DNA of 64,000 bases from Adineta vaga. Its lineage: Eukaryota; Rotifera. The position numbers and the translations under genes are program-made. The stretch lies in NCBI GenBank assembly GCA_021613535.1, contig CP075496.1, positions 4,402,001 to 4,466,000 on the forward strand. The letters run 5' to 3'. The notes below the pieces were generated by a model that was not told where the DNA came from, searched no databases, and saw only the letters and a list, made by a program, of their open reading frames with translations. Shown here piece after piece: positions 26,801-39,225 of this stretch (position 1 is its first letter; each line of letters opens with the position of its first letter).

Positions 26801-29800
26801 ATATGTTACATTATCATAGAGTAGATCTGTCCAAAACGGTGCTGCAATCGCTTGTTGAGATATTTGACCAAAAGTAGATGTTGTCATTGTTCGACTGTAG
26901 AATGGTGTACCAAAAGTGATGTAACCTTTGTTTGATATCTATGACAATGGACATGACAAGAGAGAATGATATTTAGAGTGGCAAGAAATGATCATACCCA
27001 TATTCGTCGATATGTTTGTTCGAAGAAGTACATTGCATCAGGTAGAAGGTAAGGAATGATTCTGACTTTTGGATCACGAATGGAAGGTTGTGGAATGATA
27101 GGCAGTGCTAGATGTGAGGTGATAGTAGGGAAAAAGAGCAATGTACATATGTTGATAATGACATACTTGGACATGGTGGAGAATATGTGCATGATGTATT
27201 TTGTATTGCATTTCCACCACCACAGAGATCACTGTGACAGCTCTGTCCAATAGTGAAATCGATGCATGATCTGACTTCGAGCCGATACGCGATACCACAA
27301 CTTGGTGTACAATTACTTAGAGGAACCCAATTGGTCCAAGTACAAACTGTCATTTAGAAAAATACATTCAAATTCAAAAATGAAGTTGATTTACGTTACT
27401 TTGCGAACTAGCCGTCGAAGTAGTAGTTGTGACTGAGGTTGTTGTCGTCGTTGATGAGGTGTAGTTGTTTGTGTAGAAGTTGTCGTGTAGTTTATTGTAG
27501 TGATATTGTGAACTGCGGTATTTGTTAACATAGTCGTAGGAATAGTAATATCTGTTGATGCGGAGAAACTTGTTGTTATGGAGTAGTTTGTTAATCCTTC
27601 TATGTCAGTTGTTATTGATGTGATTGCACTCGATACTATAGAAGAATATGCATGCTAAAGTTTCTATACTTTAAGTTACACTACCTGTACTGAAGTCAGT
27701 ATTAATAGTTGATACATTTGATGTAACACCTGCATTTGTGGTGGTTGTTGGTGTAGTATCAGAGCTAGAAGTAATATCCACGCTAGCAGATTCACTTATA
27801 CTGGTTATCAACGGGTTTGCTGTTGTTGATGGAGTTGTTGGTAGAGCATCAGAGCTAGAAGTAGTATCTACACTAGTAGATCCGCTTATCAACGTATCTA
27901 TTGTTGTTGTAGATGTCGTTGAGACTGGAACATAGTATCAGAAGTGATGTCTACGCCAGCTGAACCGCTAATTTCAGTCATCATCGAGTTTGTGGTTGTT
28001 GTTAGTATTGGACTCGGTTGTACGGTTGTATATATAGTTGGTTTTGTTTCGTTCGTTTCTATTGTTGGTGGTAAATTTGTGTTTGTTGTACTTATCTTTG
28101 TTTCAGTTCCCTCAGATATCGTCACATATTCAGTAGTTCCAGGTGAAGTGTTTGCTATTTCGGAAGTTTCTGTTGATAGATGTGTGAAATTTGTATTTTC
28201 AATTGTTGTAGTCATTATAATTGGTGTGACCGTATCAGTGCTGATAGGTGTTATTATTTCAGAAGTACTAGTAGTTGACAATGTTATAGGTAGTGATGAA
28301 GTTGGAATTATTGTAAAACTTGTTTCATCTGAAACATCGAACGTTGTTTTGGTTTCGTTAGTATATATTGCTGTGTCGCTTATCATAGTAGTAGTCGTGA
28401 CTAGAGTAACGATCGTGTCTGTATTGGTTATGGTACTGGCATCACTAAATACCGAGGGTATTGAAGTCGGTGGAGTAATTATAGAATTCGTTGTTTCACT
28501 AATGTCTACTGCTGTTCTTGAACTAGTATCAGTTGATATAATTGCTGGTGTTTCTGTACCAATAGGTGTAATCATCGTTGAACTAATGATTTCAATAGTG
28601 CTAGAGTTTGAAACCATGTTAGTAATACTTTCATATGTTGTAGCACTATATGCAATATCTGCAGATGTTGGTACCGGCTTGTTTGTATGTGTGATAGAGC
28701 TAGGTCCTTCAGAAATACCTTCCGTTGTTTTAGTATCTGTGCTTCCGGTGGCTGTTGTTACGTCTCTAATTGTTTCAGCAATATCTGATGCAGTTTGTGA
28801 TGTTCCATTAAGTGTAGAATAACTAGCCATATCAGTCATATGGATTTCTGATGTCACATAAGCAGCACTGCTCGAAGTAACAGTGTCATACAATGTAAAC
28901 AATGTCGACGTATTATCAGCAATAACTGTTTCTGACATATAGCTGGTTGTACCAGTTGCTTCTTTGGTGACTTCTGTTGATATTTCAGTTTTACTAGTTT
29001 TTGTTTCTTCTCCACCTTCTGTAGTTTGAAAAGTTGTAGAAAACATGACTTCTGTGTTTGTAATTAGTTCTTCTGTTACAATCTGTGTTGATATCGATAG
29101 TGTTGTTGTTGTCAAACTAGTGACATTAGTATAGTTTTCTAAAATAAAAATGTAAAAATACAACTGATGAAGATCTTCATCAGTGATATAAACTATTTAA
29201 ATCTACCTGGAATTCGTGTTGCTGTATCGGCAATTATTTGAGCTAATACTAAAACATAACTCTCATTATAAGCAATGTCATTGCTGAAAAGACGATTAGC
29301 AAATTCCACACGATCTGTCGAATTCATTGTTACATTTAAGGTCACTAGTAGTTGAAGATCTGGTAACAAAACATCCCTATTGATTCAAATATGAAAATGT
29401 AAATTTTTCTATCTACATAAATTTATTAAAGATTTATTTACTGAGTATCGAACACATCCATACATGAGGCATCACACGATATACTGATATTATTCAAAAT
29501 ATCTGAAATCTAGATGAACAATAATAAGTTCTGAGATTGCTTTCAGAGTTAATCGAAAAAATCATACTTGATTTTCTAAAGATATTAATGCCGAATCTTT
29601 AATTAAAACACTGCGAACCGATTTTTTGAATTTCATATGCAATAAAATCCATGTTTGACCTGTGGTGTTCACTCAAATTAGCATATATGTTTTCAAAAAT
29701 AAAAAAATTTTTTACCGCTGACATTAACACATTCCGTTTCATTATAATACACAAACGGATGATCGAGACAACGGCATGTTTCTCTCGTTGGATCAGATGA

Positions 29801-32800
29801 AACGGCAAGTTGCAATGCATTTATTGGACATGTGCATCGACCTGTTGCTGAACTGCACGAAGCAGGCTCTTTGCATCCGTTTTCGCAGAATGATGAATAG
29901 ATTGTTGCCAGACATAAATCACTTGTATTTCGAGCATTTTCAAATTGATGTTCGTAGTTACCTTCGAAAATCATTTTCACATTCTAAATAACTTTACTTA
30001 TACGCACAAGAACATACCTCCTAATGAATAACCAGGAGCACACCGGCATTCCCAAGAACCTGCCGTATTGACACAGTATGTATTATTATAGTCGGCACAG
30101 CTAGTCAATGCCGCATTACATTCGTCAATATCAACGCAGGATCCATTCATATTCTAAAGTATCAATCATCAATGTTACAATCTTTCAATACAAACTATAC
30201 TTCTCGCTTCTCTCCTCACCTTATAACCATCTTTACAACTACAAACATAACTTCCAACTGTATTCACACATTTAGAACTTTCTCCATCACAATTATCTGC
30301 TTGCTGTACACATTCATCAACATCTATAATCAAACATAAACACACACACATAATACATATTCTTCTTCATTTCATCATCGCTACATACCAATGCAAACAT
30401 CACTTGTTGCATTTCGTTCATAGCCATTTTTACAAACACAAATTGCACTACCATTTTGTGCATCAGTAGTACAGTCTTCAGTCATATTGTTACATTTACT
30501 AGCACTTCCTAAAAAACAATATTACCATCAAACATTGAATACAAAACAAATGCACAGTCGCACCACATGCATCGATGAGTTGAACACAATTTGGTGCCCG
30601 ATATCCAACATCACACATACAACTCTCATTTACATGCGTTGCATTGCGATTACACACGCCATGATTACATTCACATGTTTCTCGACAACCATAGCCATAG
30701 CTGAGATCACGACATTCTACAAACAAGATTATTCATCAGAAAGTATCATCTAGGGAATCAGTCACTTACCAACGCATCGTTGTCCATCATTCGAAAGCTC
30801 ATATCCGACATATTTCATACAGTTACACTGATATGTATCATTTATTTGATCACAAAAACCAGCACATGTCGAATCACACCATGCTACAATAATCATCAAT
30901 ACAACTTAGCACTGATAATAACTAATATGACTAACACTTACGAACACATTGGTTATTAACATTCACAGTACCATGTAAACATAATATCAATCCACTCTCA
31001 TTATCCATACAAGTATCATTCAAGCAAAGACTGGCATTGTCTAACGAAACAAAATGTGTATCGATTGAAAAAAGATTCAACTGAATCAATGTTATCTAAT
31101 CTCAGTATACATACAAGTACAAGTTCCAGTTGTATTGAAAATGGCACTACATTCACATTCATAACTACCATCGTTATTGACACAAACATCGACATCATTG
31201 GGACAACGACGCGAAAAACTACCGTCGATGTTCGGCTCATTGCATTCGTTAATATCTGCATGGAAACGATTACAACTAATCATGAGGGTCAAGAGAAAGA
31301 ACTTACCAACACATGTTTGATTGTGAAATCGATATCCACTTGTACAGTTACATGTGAATGATCCAGGAAGATTTATACATGGACCATGTCGACATATGGA
31401 TGGATCTGATTGACATTCATCAACATCTAGATGCAATGAGAAAATGTGAATATGAAAGTAAAAAAGAAGAAGAAGAAGAAGAGAATGGATGTACCTTCAC
31501 AAGTATAATCATCTGTAGAATGATATCCATTGATGCATGTACCATTACAATAGTAAGAACGATTTTGGAGTTGTTGTTCGGTCGGCGATAGTGAGATACA
31601 TGTTGTTTGGTTGTTCCAATGAAGTGTACAAGCACTGGGAGATGCACATGCACTATAGTTGTATTCACATAGATCACCTGAAGAAAAGAAGTGACGAATG
31701 GATTCGATAGTTCGGAATAAATGTGCATACCATCGAATTGTGGTGGACAATCACATGAAGCAATCTGATAGTGAGAAGTGATGTGTGTTGTTTCCTGGAA
31801 GTCACATGTGCCATCATTAGTGCATAGACAAACGATGATATCGAAGTATTTTTGCCATGTAGAATTTGTTCCAAAGTTTACAGTTAATCTATTGTGTAAT
31901 AGAAAAAAAAATGAAAGTTCATGCGTTTAACTTTATTCAATTGAATCTATCAGTCTTATGACATGATAGGTAAGAGATGAATTCTGACGTCATCATTGAA
32001 TTAAAAATACTTACAATACGTCAACGAAATCAAGAATATTATTAGGAATCGGTATTGTGATGAATGAATCGTTGAAAGAAACATTATAAGAGGATTCGTT
32101 TGTGTAAGCCATGAAAAGAATATCACTCACATTCCATCCAGTAATATTGAATAATAATGTATAATTACGATTCGATTCATCAATGGGTAATGTAATTTGA
32201 ATAGGCAATACAATATCGATTGTTGGTTGAGTTTCAGCTATTTTTAATGAACATGATTAATAAATGAAAGCTATTTTCGATTTTTAATTTTACCTAAAAT
32301 ATTTCGCGAATTTTCTGTTGATTGGATTATTGAATCAGTTTCTTGACTTGTAAATGAATTTATACGGATAAGATAATCATGTACACATTCGAAGCGTCCT
32401 GAACATATTTGTTCGACCATAGTTTTACTCAAAGATGGATTGAGTATTGCCAGAAAATCTGATGCATTGTTATAATACCAATTGACGAAATTTCTCGGCA
32501 TAATAGGTATACGATCATCTTGATCTCCGTCATCGGACAATTTCCCTAGAAGAACAATGGTTTCGTCAATACGACTGCTTTATCTATCAACTTACATGAA
32601 TGACAAGCATTAAGTACGTCCATATCACTGCTCAATGGACCCGAATTAGATGCCGAAGATATAGAAAGTGTCTGATTTGTTCGTCGATCAATCAGATCAT
32701 CATTTGGTTCTCCATTGAAATTACCAGCTAGACCTTCGATAAAGGTTCGATATTTTTCTGGTAATGTTGTTATACATTCAAGATTTTCGATGACGATTTG

Positions 32801-35800
32801 GCATTCAATAGACATTCCTAGCATATTTAAACAATTTTTATTCTATTTCCGAGAAAAAATAAGTTATATAAACACTTACCAGACCACAGAGAGATTATCA
32901 ACTGAGGTACCGTAAGATTTGAAACAGTTACAGGTATTTGCATTATTCGATAAGTATACTGATCTGTATCATTTACAGAAGAGATATAATCATAATTCAA
33001 GTTATTTACTAAGTCGTCAGTAAGAGCAGTATCATTATTGATAGTACAGCCTTAAATTATAAAACTCTAAAATGTATATTCGTAATAAAATTAAAACATT
33101 CTTACCAAACTTTCCGTTGTTATTACTAATCACAAAACTCACACTATCAGTGATTATTGTATAACTTGTAAATATCGACCCATATCCTTGTGTTCGCTCT
33201 ATATATGATAGTACTGGTGACACCATCACTGATCGAACATAAATTCGAAACAAATCATCAGGGTATATCAAGTTCACATCAGAGATATTGCTAGCAGTAT
33301 TGTTCTCGGCTCTCACTCGTGCGGCATCTGTCGTTTGAGCAAAGACATATAAACCTTGAATATGACATGTATATCGGCCATTATCTATTGTATTAACATG
33401 TGGATCACCAACACCACTCACTAAAACAACACTCACTCTATCATCTATCATCATCATCATCAACAACAACGACATCTCACCGATTGCTGGTGCCCGATAA
33501 CCTGTGCAACTACTAGCTGGATGGAGCTGATAATAAAGACGACATCTTTGCCAATTTGGAATTCCATCCTGACGTGATGGCGCACAACATTGATCACTAA
33601 ACAATAACACACCCTCATCGTTTTACAGCTCCTTTCTACACCTTTCAACAGCAATGAACATACTAGAAGGTGATTCGTCTCTGGGATGGATGGCGATTGA
33701 AAAGAATCTGACCATTCGATAGAACTGAACCAGCCAAATAACCAGAAGTGATCAGATCGCGCGTCACTCGATTGTAACAACATGTCTGAAATATAGAAAA
33801 CAACAATCGACATCAGTCTCCGTCTCGAATCGCAATGTGCGCATGAGTTTACTTGTGATCTCAATAATTTGGTAGTCCACCGAAATCGAATCCAATTGTT
33901 TGTCATCGGTCCATAACAAATGACATGCTGAGATGTTTCATAAGCTGTTTCACTGAATAGTCGACCGAAACGACGATCGATCTGTGCTTGTGCGAGTGTG
34001 CATGGACATGGAAATCGAGGATTATTTCTATACAAAAGTCAACATTGTTACTGAATTCGGATGGTCGGATACGAAATACATACACGACATCATTGAGATT
34101 TTCAGCTGGATTTAGGATGTTGAAATGTGTTTGTTGTAGATGAGTAACTTCACAATCACTGAGAAATCGACCACCAGCATAAAAACTTTGTCTTCTTCTT
34201 GTTTTGTCAGAATAAGCTAGAAGATAATGAGCATGTGCCGAAAAGGTTTGATTAGTATCAAAGTTGAATCAACATACTGAGAAATGGTGCATTCCTTTGA
34301 TATGATGGGTCATTAAACACTTTCATCATCTCACGTTTACCACGATATCCTGAATACAAACGCTCATCACAATCATTCGACAACAACAATCATCTCACTC
34401 ACCAACAAATGGTCGAATCGAACTCAAACGATCTGGAAGTTCACTATAATCATAGGCGATGTATGAACGAAGAACTGGTTGACTATAATATGATGCATAT
34501 TCATAGGTATTGATCAAATAAGCAGCAAAGGATATGTTCTACAAAATCACAAACATAAATATCAAATACGAACTCAAACATCAATCATACATACCATGGA
34601 TTGACTGACATTAGTGAGCTCATAGACGAGATTTTGCCAATGAATTCGAACAACGCGAGCAGCTGCAAACCGAGATGAACAATGTGTTGTTGGACATGCC
34701 GAATTAATGGCAGATTGAATGATTTCAGAATACATTTGTACATCACTTTCCGATGCATTCGTCGAACTAAACCAGTTGATTGTCATCACTGATGTTCTCT
34801 TAAATATACACGAATTATAAGACAATGAGAAGAGTAAAACAATGCAATGCAATATGTTACATTATCATAGAGTAGATCTGTCCAAAACGGTGCTGCAATC
34901 GCTTGTTGAGATATTTGACCAAAAGTAGATGTTGTCATTGTTCGACTGTAGAATGGTGTACCAAAAGTGATGTAACCTTTGTTTGATATCTATGACAATG
35001 GACATGACAAGAGAAAATGATATTTAGAGTGGCAAGAAATGATCATACCCATATTCGTCGATATGTTTGTTCGAAGAAGTACATTGCATCAGGTAGAAGG
35101 TAAGGAATGATTCTGACTTTTGGATCACGAATGGAAGGTTGTGGAATGATAGGCAGTGCTAGATGTGAGGTGATAGTAGGGAAAAAGAGCAACGTGCATA
35201 TGTTGATAATGACATACTTGGACATAGTGGAGAATATGTGCATGATGTATTTTGTATTGCATTTCCACCACCACAGAGATCACTGTGACAGCTCTGTCCA
35301 ATAGTGAAATCGATGCATGATCTGACTTCGAGCCGATACGCGATACCACAACTTGGTGTACAATTACTTAGAGGAACCCAATTGGTCCAAGTACAAACTA
35401 TAAATAAAACAATTTTGTGATAAGGATATGGATGTGAATATTGTTAATCGATGTTACTTTGTGGTCGTGTTGTCGTTGTTGTAGAAGTCGAGGTGGAAGT
35501 TGTCGTTGTAGTTGAAGCTGTCGATATAAGTGGTACATCAGTAGTGGTTTGAATTGTTGTGGTCGAGTCGATTGTTGAAGGAGTTGTTGTTGTATCTGTG
35601 GATTCAGTACCTGTAACATAAAGTGTTTACATCTGAGTAACATGTTTCTTATAAGATACTTATTATAATAGAATAGTAGATATATATTATTCTAGTATAA
35701 TTACTAAGTGAAAAGTATCATCTATTGTAAAATGTAAAATATATATTTGTTCAAGAGCAACGATTATTTAACTATAATTGAACAGTTTTTGACTGTTGTA

Positions 35801-36820
35801 TATCAAAGGATAAAGCTCTTATGTGAAGAAAAAGTTCTCATTATATACTTCATTTTTAGAAGGACATGTATCGTTCTTCATGTATGTTCTGATAAAACGT
35901 TGTCGTAATAATCACTTCCCGTGTTGTTCAAAATAATGTTTTCCTTAAGATATACATTAGTGTCAGTGATAAATTGGGATACTAGTGACGCCGAAATATG
36001 CATTGAAAATCGAAATTTATAGTTAGAACAAGACATAGCGAACGGAAGATCAACTTTCATACACATGATACAAAAAATATAAAAGAAAAGCGAACAAATA
36101 TTCGTAAAACATTTCTGTAGTTGTAGCAATTTCTATGTTAGCTATAAATGATCACAAGAAAATGATTGATAGATATTGATTTTCTGCTCGTAAAGTATTT
36201 CTTTTTTAAAAATTAGGAAAAATTAAATACAATACTTTGTTTCACTTATACGTGAAAGCATAAGAGTCCAAGTAAATAACTTACTCTCTTCTTCAGTAAC
36301 GGTACCACTACCATCCATAGGTAACGTTTGAGATAGATCAAAAAACCACGAAGCATCACGTTTATCATGTTCGAGTAATTCTGTATTCGAGTCAGATATC
36401 AATGTTGGTATAGCGACATTTTGAGAATTCGCTACTCGATAACTTTCAATTGATGGTTGCTCGAAATTATACCGATCAAATGTTGGTTGAAAATATGTAT
36501 CTATATCATCATGAACATCGATTGACTTTAATTCAAGTATTTTTCCTGTCAAACGAGAATCAGTATGTTGTTCATTTTCAATCGATTCTTGATCAGTAGC
36601 AGAATGAACACCTAAACAATGCATACAACTTATTTCATGTATGAAAAAGAACAAATAAGAACAACAAAATTGATTTGATCTTCCAGTATCTATCTTTCGG
36701 CTTATCAATGATTTCATGTTTACCTGTTATAGAACTGATTAATATTGTGATCGAAATAATAGCTAATAACCAAGTAATTGTTCGCAGTTTAATAAAACGA
36801 TTTCTGCGATGTGTATTCAT
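20093..36820 (-). CDS. giant mucin-like transmembrane protein with two tandem TSP1-NIDO-AMOP-vWD-EGF modules
   Basis: One multi-exon gene reads from a signal-type N-terminus (ATG at 36820, hydrophobic TWLLAIISITILISSITG) to a stop at 20093. Order: signal; ~150-residue acidic linker (36285-36605); short Thr stalk (35460-35615); module B with TSP1 (35220-35399), NIDO-like (about 34100-35200; KGYITFG, APFWTDL), AMOP (PCPC, TCCY, DQCC) and vWD (GDPHV, then GLAGNFNG); EGF domains to 30000; a membrane-proximal segment (29220-29660); mucin stalk (27410-29145); module A repeating the same order (20980-27348); EGF; one transmembrane helix (about 20697-20805); ~180-residue tail. NIDO-AMOP-vWD-EGF-TM is the MUC4/SUSD2/Mesh-like architecture of surface adhesion or barrier proteins. 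I estimate 3,500-4,000 residues. The frame is anomalous near 24953 and possibly near 27455 and 27930. Two separate genes are possible, but I see no membrane helix or terminal stop between the modules. Confidence 0.8.
21937..23703 (-). repeat. duplicated block 1, copy A (EGF-domain exons and introns)
   Basis: Nearly identical to 30118-31892 across exons and introns. Small differences include one GAA unit in a microsatellite and a short indel in a CA-rich intron. One edge lies inside an EGF exon (at the ACATTCGTCAATATC stretch); the other coincides with an intron acceptor. Confidence 0.93.
25047..27348 (-). repeat. duplicated block 2, copy A (vWD start, AMOP, NIDO, TSP1)
   Basis: Nearly identical to 33100-35399 including introns, with scattered substitutions and a few indels (a CAT-repeat length difference near 25400, for example). 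Both edges fall at exon-intron junctions: the donor after the vWD NNGKFG segment and the acceptor before the TSP1 exon. Confidence 0.93.
27410..29145 (-). other. Ser/Thr-rich mucin stalk between the two modules
   Basis: Roughly 550 residues very rich in Thr, Ser, Ile and Val, with loose imperfect repeats (VDITSSSD, VDTTSSSD) but no strict tandem unit. O-glycosylation is expected by analogy with mucins. It takes the place that the terminal EGF and membrane helix occupy after module A. Two frame changes (about 27455 and 27930) need extra introns or single-base corrections. Confidence 0.75.
30118..31892 (-). repeat. duplicated block 1, copy B
   Basis: The partner of 21937-23703, offset by about 8.18 kb. 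The sequence immediately outside the block (for example 30060-30117 against 21880-21936) is clearly diverged, so the edge of identity is sharp. Confidence 0.93.
33100..35399 (-). repeat. duplicated block 2, copy B
   Basis: The partner of 25047-27348, offset by about 8.05 kb. Between blocks 1 and 2, the segments 31893-33099 (copy B) and 23704-25046 (copy A) encode homologous domains but are strongly diverged in both DNA and protein. Confidence 0.93.
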
Positions 36821-39225
36821 AATCTAGTAGACAAATACGAGTGATAATTATAACATATTCAACATTCGTAGATTATCGAAGAAACAAAAAAAGAAAAGAG
36901 AGCAAGATACCGATTGAGTATATGAATTGTCGTCGGTGACTTAAGCATGAGAATAAAAAAGGACAGTGTAAGACAGAGAAAGAAGAAAAAAATTCTTTTT
37001 TTCTAACTATTTATTCTCTTCTACTATTGATTTGCACACAAAAGTATGATCATATGCGTAAATGACATTGTATTTGTTCGTCCGTTGTTCAGCCCATCAT
37101 GCTGTGAGCAAAAAATTGCTCTTCAAGACTTTAAATATGATCAAAATGAATGCTTACATTACTTCATTTTTCATCTGTATAACATTTGATATAATGATCG
37201 AATGTATAGATAAAAAATAATCTTAAGAAACTTATGAGATTTTTGGTCAATATAAGAATAAGTTTATTCACATAAATATTTGTTTTATTCTTATTTCCTA
37301 TCCATTTCAAGTCGATTTGCAAGCATTTAAAAGCAAAAAAGTCATGAAAACTGTCACATACCTACGCGATTGATATTATTTCATCAATGTCAAAATCATA
37401 TCATTTAGAATAGCATGACAATGAATAAACTAATAACAACACTCAAAGCAATTACTGACTTTCATCATACAACAAACTTTCTCATAGAGAGATGCACCAA
37501 ATCTTTGCTTATAATCAGTTGAAGTAAAACATATTTTGATTATTAACAAAATAGCTTACATATCTTTTCACAACAAACTCTCATTCAATCAGATATTTGA
37601 CAAACAAACAGACATTTATTAAATAAATCATTACATATTCAAAGTTAATGGCTTTTATTTCTGATCAAAAGCAACAAACAAAGTTAACTTCATTGAATAA
37701 ATTCCATAGATATAATAACCATCGAAATCGATACATTTTCTCTGTGGACATAAACATCGTTATGAACAATTACCAGACATCCATGCATAACTTCGATCTA
37801 TATACCATTATATATAAATGTATGTCTACAAATACATGTTTGCCTTGCAGTGAAAATTTCGACAAGTTGACAAAAGGTTCAGTTTGATAGATCGAATGTA
37901 TAAATGAACTAGTTACTCGTTCAATCCACTTGAAAAAAAAACAATTTTCAAGAAGCAATAAGTATATACAAATGAACAGAAGAACGAAAACTGAACTTCT
38001 TCAGTGATATTTTATTCAATATCCTTGAAAATAAATATATCAGTGGATGGATCATATCCTCCTTTTTTTTCTCTTCATTTTGCTAGAAAATGTGCATATA
38101 TATATTTCAATATATCATTATATCACGTCCTTGAGTTTTATAATATATCAAGTGAAAAATGATGATGTTAATGAAACAAACTCATTCAAATATATTTGTA
38201 TTTGATCTATTACATTTGTAAATATGAAATATCATGTCAATCATATATCTAGAATGTTTTCGTTGCTTGATTAAAGGAAATCAATCCTATTCATTCGTTT
38301 ACGTGCGGTTTTGCTTTCTTGAGAAAAAAAAATGTACTAGAAATCATGGTTTTCGATAGAAAATTTTCAGAAAGTTGTAAGAGAAGAAACAAAAAATGGT
38401 AATCGATCAGACGATCGTATACGTATACATTTAACAAGATTGACAACATTTATAACTTACGAAATTTAATTCTTTCCTAATATTTAAACACTTTCTTTTG
38501 TTATCAAATATCTAATCGATCAATATTATGTGTATGTATGTGTGCATGATATTTGATCATATAAAAATTGTCCAAAGATCACTGTTATACAAAAATAAGA
38601 TTTTAAATCATATAATGATTGAAAGAAAATTTAAATTATCGATTGTAATTATATAATATTGAATTAAATATGAAAAATTTTCATTTGTAGATTTAAAACG
38701 AAAGTCAATTATTGAATTGAAGTGTCTTTCCTCGATTGAATGATCTTAAAGTATTCATTTATCAAAGAGAATCGAACAGATCATTTTCATGATGATTGTC
38801 TTTTCTGCATGAAGAAATCGTTCTATTACCATTGGCTAGTAGTCATCGAAAAGAATCAAATCATATCTTTAACTTATTCTGTTGTGTTGAACAATATAAC
38901 AGAACAAGACAAAATGATTATGACTTTTCATTGTGTACCATGCAAGTCCATCCTCTATCTGTATTATTTTGTTGATTCTTTTGGTACATGTTAATTATAG
39001 CTTAAGTTAAATAAATGTTAAAAGAAAAGAAAAGAAAACAATGAAATTTTGTATTTAGAAAAAAAGATACCGCGCCTTCTTATCGTTGTGAAGACATTCG
39101 AGGCGTCATATTACTTCATTTTTATCTATTCATTTTTGTTAAAGTTTATCTAAAAGACTTGTTGTGTATATATAAAGGAAAAAAAATGTTTTCTTTTCAT
39201 CGTATATCAATTGAATACAACGAAT
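36821..39225. other. divergent intergenic region between the two-module mucin and araA
   Basis: A 2.4-kb, very AT-rich gap between two divergently oriented start codons. I looked for other bacterial-type genes (kinase, epimerase, transporter) next to araA and saw none. Short open frames (37648-37887 and 38740-38994) have no recognisable features. Both promoters must lie here. Confidence 0.5.

Noticed and set aside
27944-28822. Plus-strand 292-codon open frame, Val-rich
   Set aside because: It is the antisense shadow of the Thr-rich mucin stalk on the minus strand.
20093-36820. Two separate mucin genes instead of one two-module gene
   Set aside because: No transmembrane helix, terminal stop or new signal-type start was found between the modules; the module B membrane-proximal segment runs into the Thr/Ser stalk and then TSP1 of module A. 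Frame anomalies leave some doubt.
36840-39200. Remnants of further bacterial arabinose genes beside araA
   Set aside because: Six-frame reading shows only short AT-rich frames without kinase, epimerase or transporter motifs.
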